Below, piece by piece: positions 20,907 through 21,026 of a DNA stretch of 21,026 bases. Each line of letters opens with the position of its first letter. Position 1 is the first letter of the stretch. The notes beneath the pieces are model-generated. The model had not been told where the DNA came from and searched no databases. It was given only the letters and a program-made list of their open reading frames with translations. A program made the position numbers and the translations under genes. The stretch is from Rhizobium leguminosarum (GTDB lineage Bacteria > Pseudomonadota > Alphaproteobacteria > Rhizobiales > Rhizobiaceae): the NCBI RefSeq assembly GCF_001652265.1, contig NZ_LWBS01000455.1, positions 1 through 21,026 of the forward strand, given 5' to 3'.

Positions 20907-21026
20907 ATAGGGGGCGATCATGTTGATCGCACCCCTGCCACACCACCCGGCATGCGGGTCCGCACCGGGCGGTTCGAGAGATTGAGGTTAGACGAGTTTG
21001 GGCATTCCGAGCTGGTCTGCCCATTT
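20907..21026 (-). mobile_element. Group II intron, 3' end (domains V and VI), partial
   Basis: On the minus strand, domain V is 34 nucleotides long (20975 to 20942). Positions 3-11 (ACCGCCCGG) pair with 26-34 (CCGGGTGGT), a second stem TGCG/CGCA follows, the loop is GACC, and a two-base bulge (TG) lies on the 3' side, all marks of domain V. The following GTGTGG and a long hairpin with GGGG..GCGATCA and TGATCGCCCCC form domain VI, which ends in CCCCTAT; the 3' splice boundary is thus near 20907, agreeing with the AY rule. The ACCGCC...GGTGGTGTGG form recalls bacterial class C introns. The rest lies beyond the edge. Confidence 0.8.
20988..21026 (-). CDS. Possible C-terminal end of the intron-encoded reverse transcriptase (partial)
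   Basis: An open frame enters from the right edge and reads KWADQLGMPKLV before TAA (20990-20988), 12 bases ahead of domain V. In group II introns the maturase gene lies in domain IV and commonly ends shortly before domain V, so position suggests its tail. Twelve codons cannot establish identity. Confidence 0.35.
   Translation of the reverse strand, partial: KWADQLGMPKLV

Noticed and set aside
19640..20926. 428-residue plus-strand open frame opposite dusA
   Set aside because: It is fully antisense to dusA and the protease end, has no recognisable domain, and its composition is that of a mirror frame in GC-rich DNA.

Overview
The window is about 21 kb of GC-rich, densely packed DNA with codon use, small secreted protein types (BA14K) and intergenic palindromes typical of the Rhizobiales. 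Rhizobium of the leguminosarum/etli group is the best guess, but this is inferred from general resemblance, not from a marker gene. No rRNA, tRNA or CRISPR array was seen. Both edges carry mobile DNA: the C-terminal end of an IS1380-like transposase on the left, and the 3' end (domains V and VI) of a group II intron on the right.

Layout: after the transposase tail comes a SAM methyltransferase (348-1172) that overlaps, tail to tail, a membrane protein with a LAS-type metallopeptidase signature (1169-2065). From 2.1 to 7.9 kb lies a run of divergent regulator/partner pairs, each with a palindrome in the shared promoter: the LAS-like protein with a MarR-GNAT fusion, an aldo/keto reductase with a TetR regulator, an O-methyltransferase with a TetR regulator, and a RibD/DHFR-like reductase with an HxlR regulator. 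They look like small self-regulated detoxification or stress switches. A mosaic of nested palindromes (3041-3277) sits between the first two.

From 7.9 to 10.6 kb a three-gene minus-strand ABC-2 export operon (ATPase, permease, permease) is tightly coupled, but the ATPase appears frameshifted close to its N-terminus. A divergent NADPH-dependent FMN reductase follows, then a 48-residue membrane protein divergent from an OmpR-type response regulator and its histidine kinase. The kinase has a sensor half lower in GC than its catalytic half. After another rhizobial-type palindromic repeat comes a DUF3313-like lipoprotein, then a GNAT acetyltransferase gene broken by a one-base frameshift.

From 15.5 to 17.3 kb are small genes on the minus strand: a BA14K-like exported protein, two small hypothetical proteins and a small secreted protein. 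An alpha/beta hydrolase of the non-heme chloroperoxidase type (17370-18206) follows, then a gene-poor stretch with AT-rich patches and direct repeats. The right end holds a trypsin-like/PDZ protease without a signal peptide, preceded by a good match to an alphaproteobacterial heat-shock (RpoH) promoter, and convergent dusA (tRNA-dihydrouridine synthase), just downstream of the group II intron end.

Nothing here is clearly a new multi-gene system. The most worthwhile points are the LAS-like membrane protein under a MarR-GNAT-linked palindrome, the two frameshifts, the RpoH-type promoter on the protease gene, the group II intron terminus, and the 12-bp inverted repeat between the 48-residue membrane protein and the two-component system.
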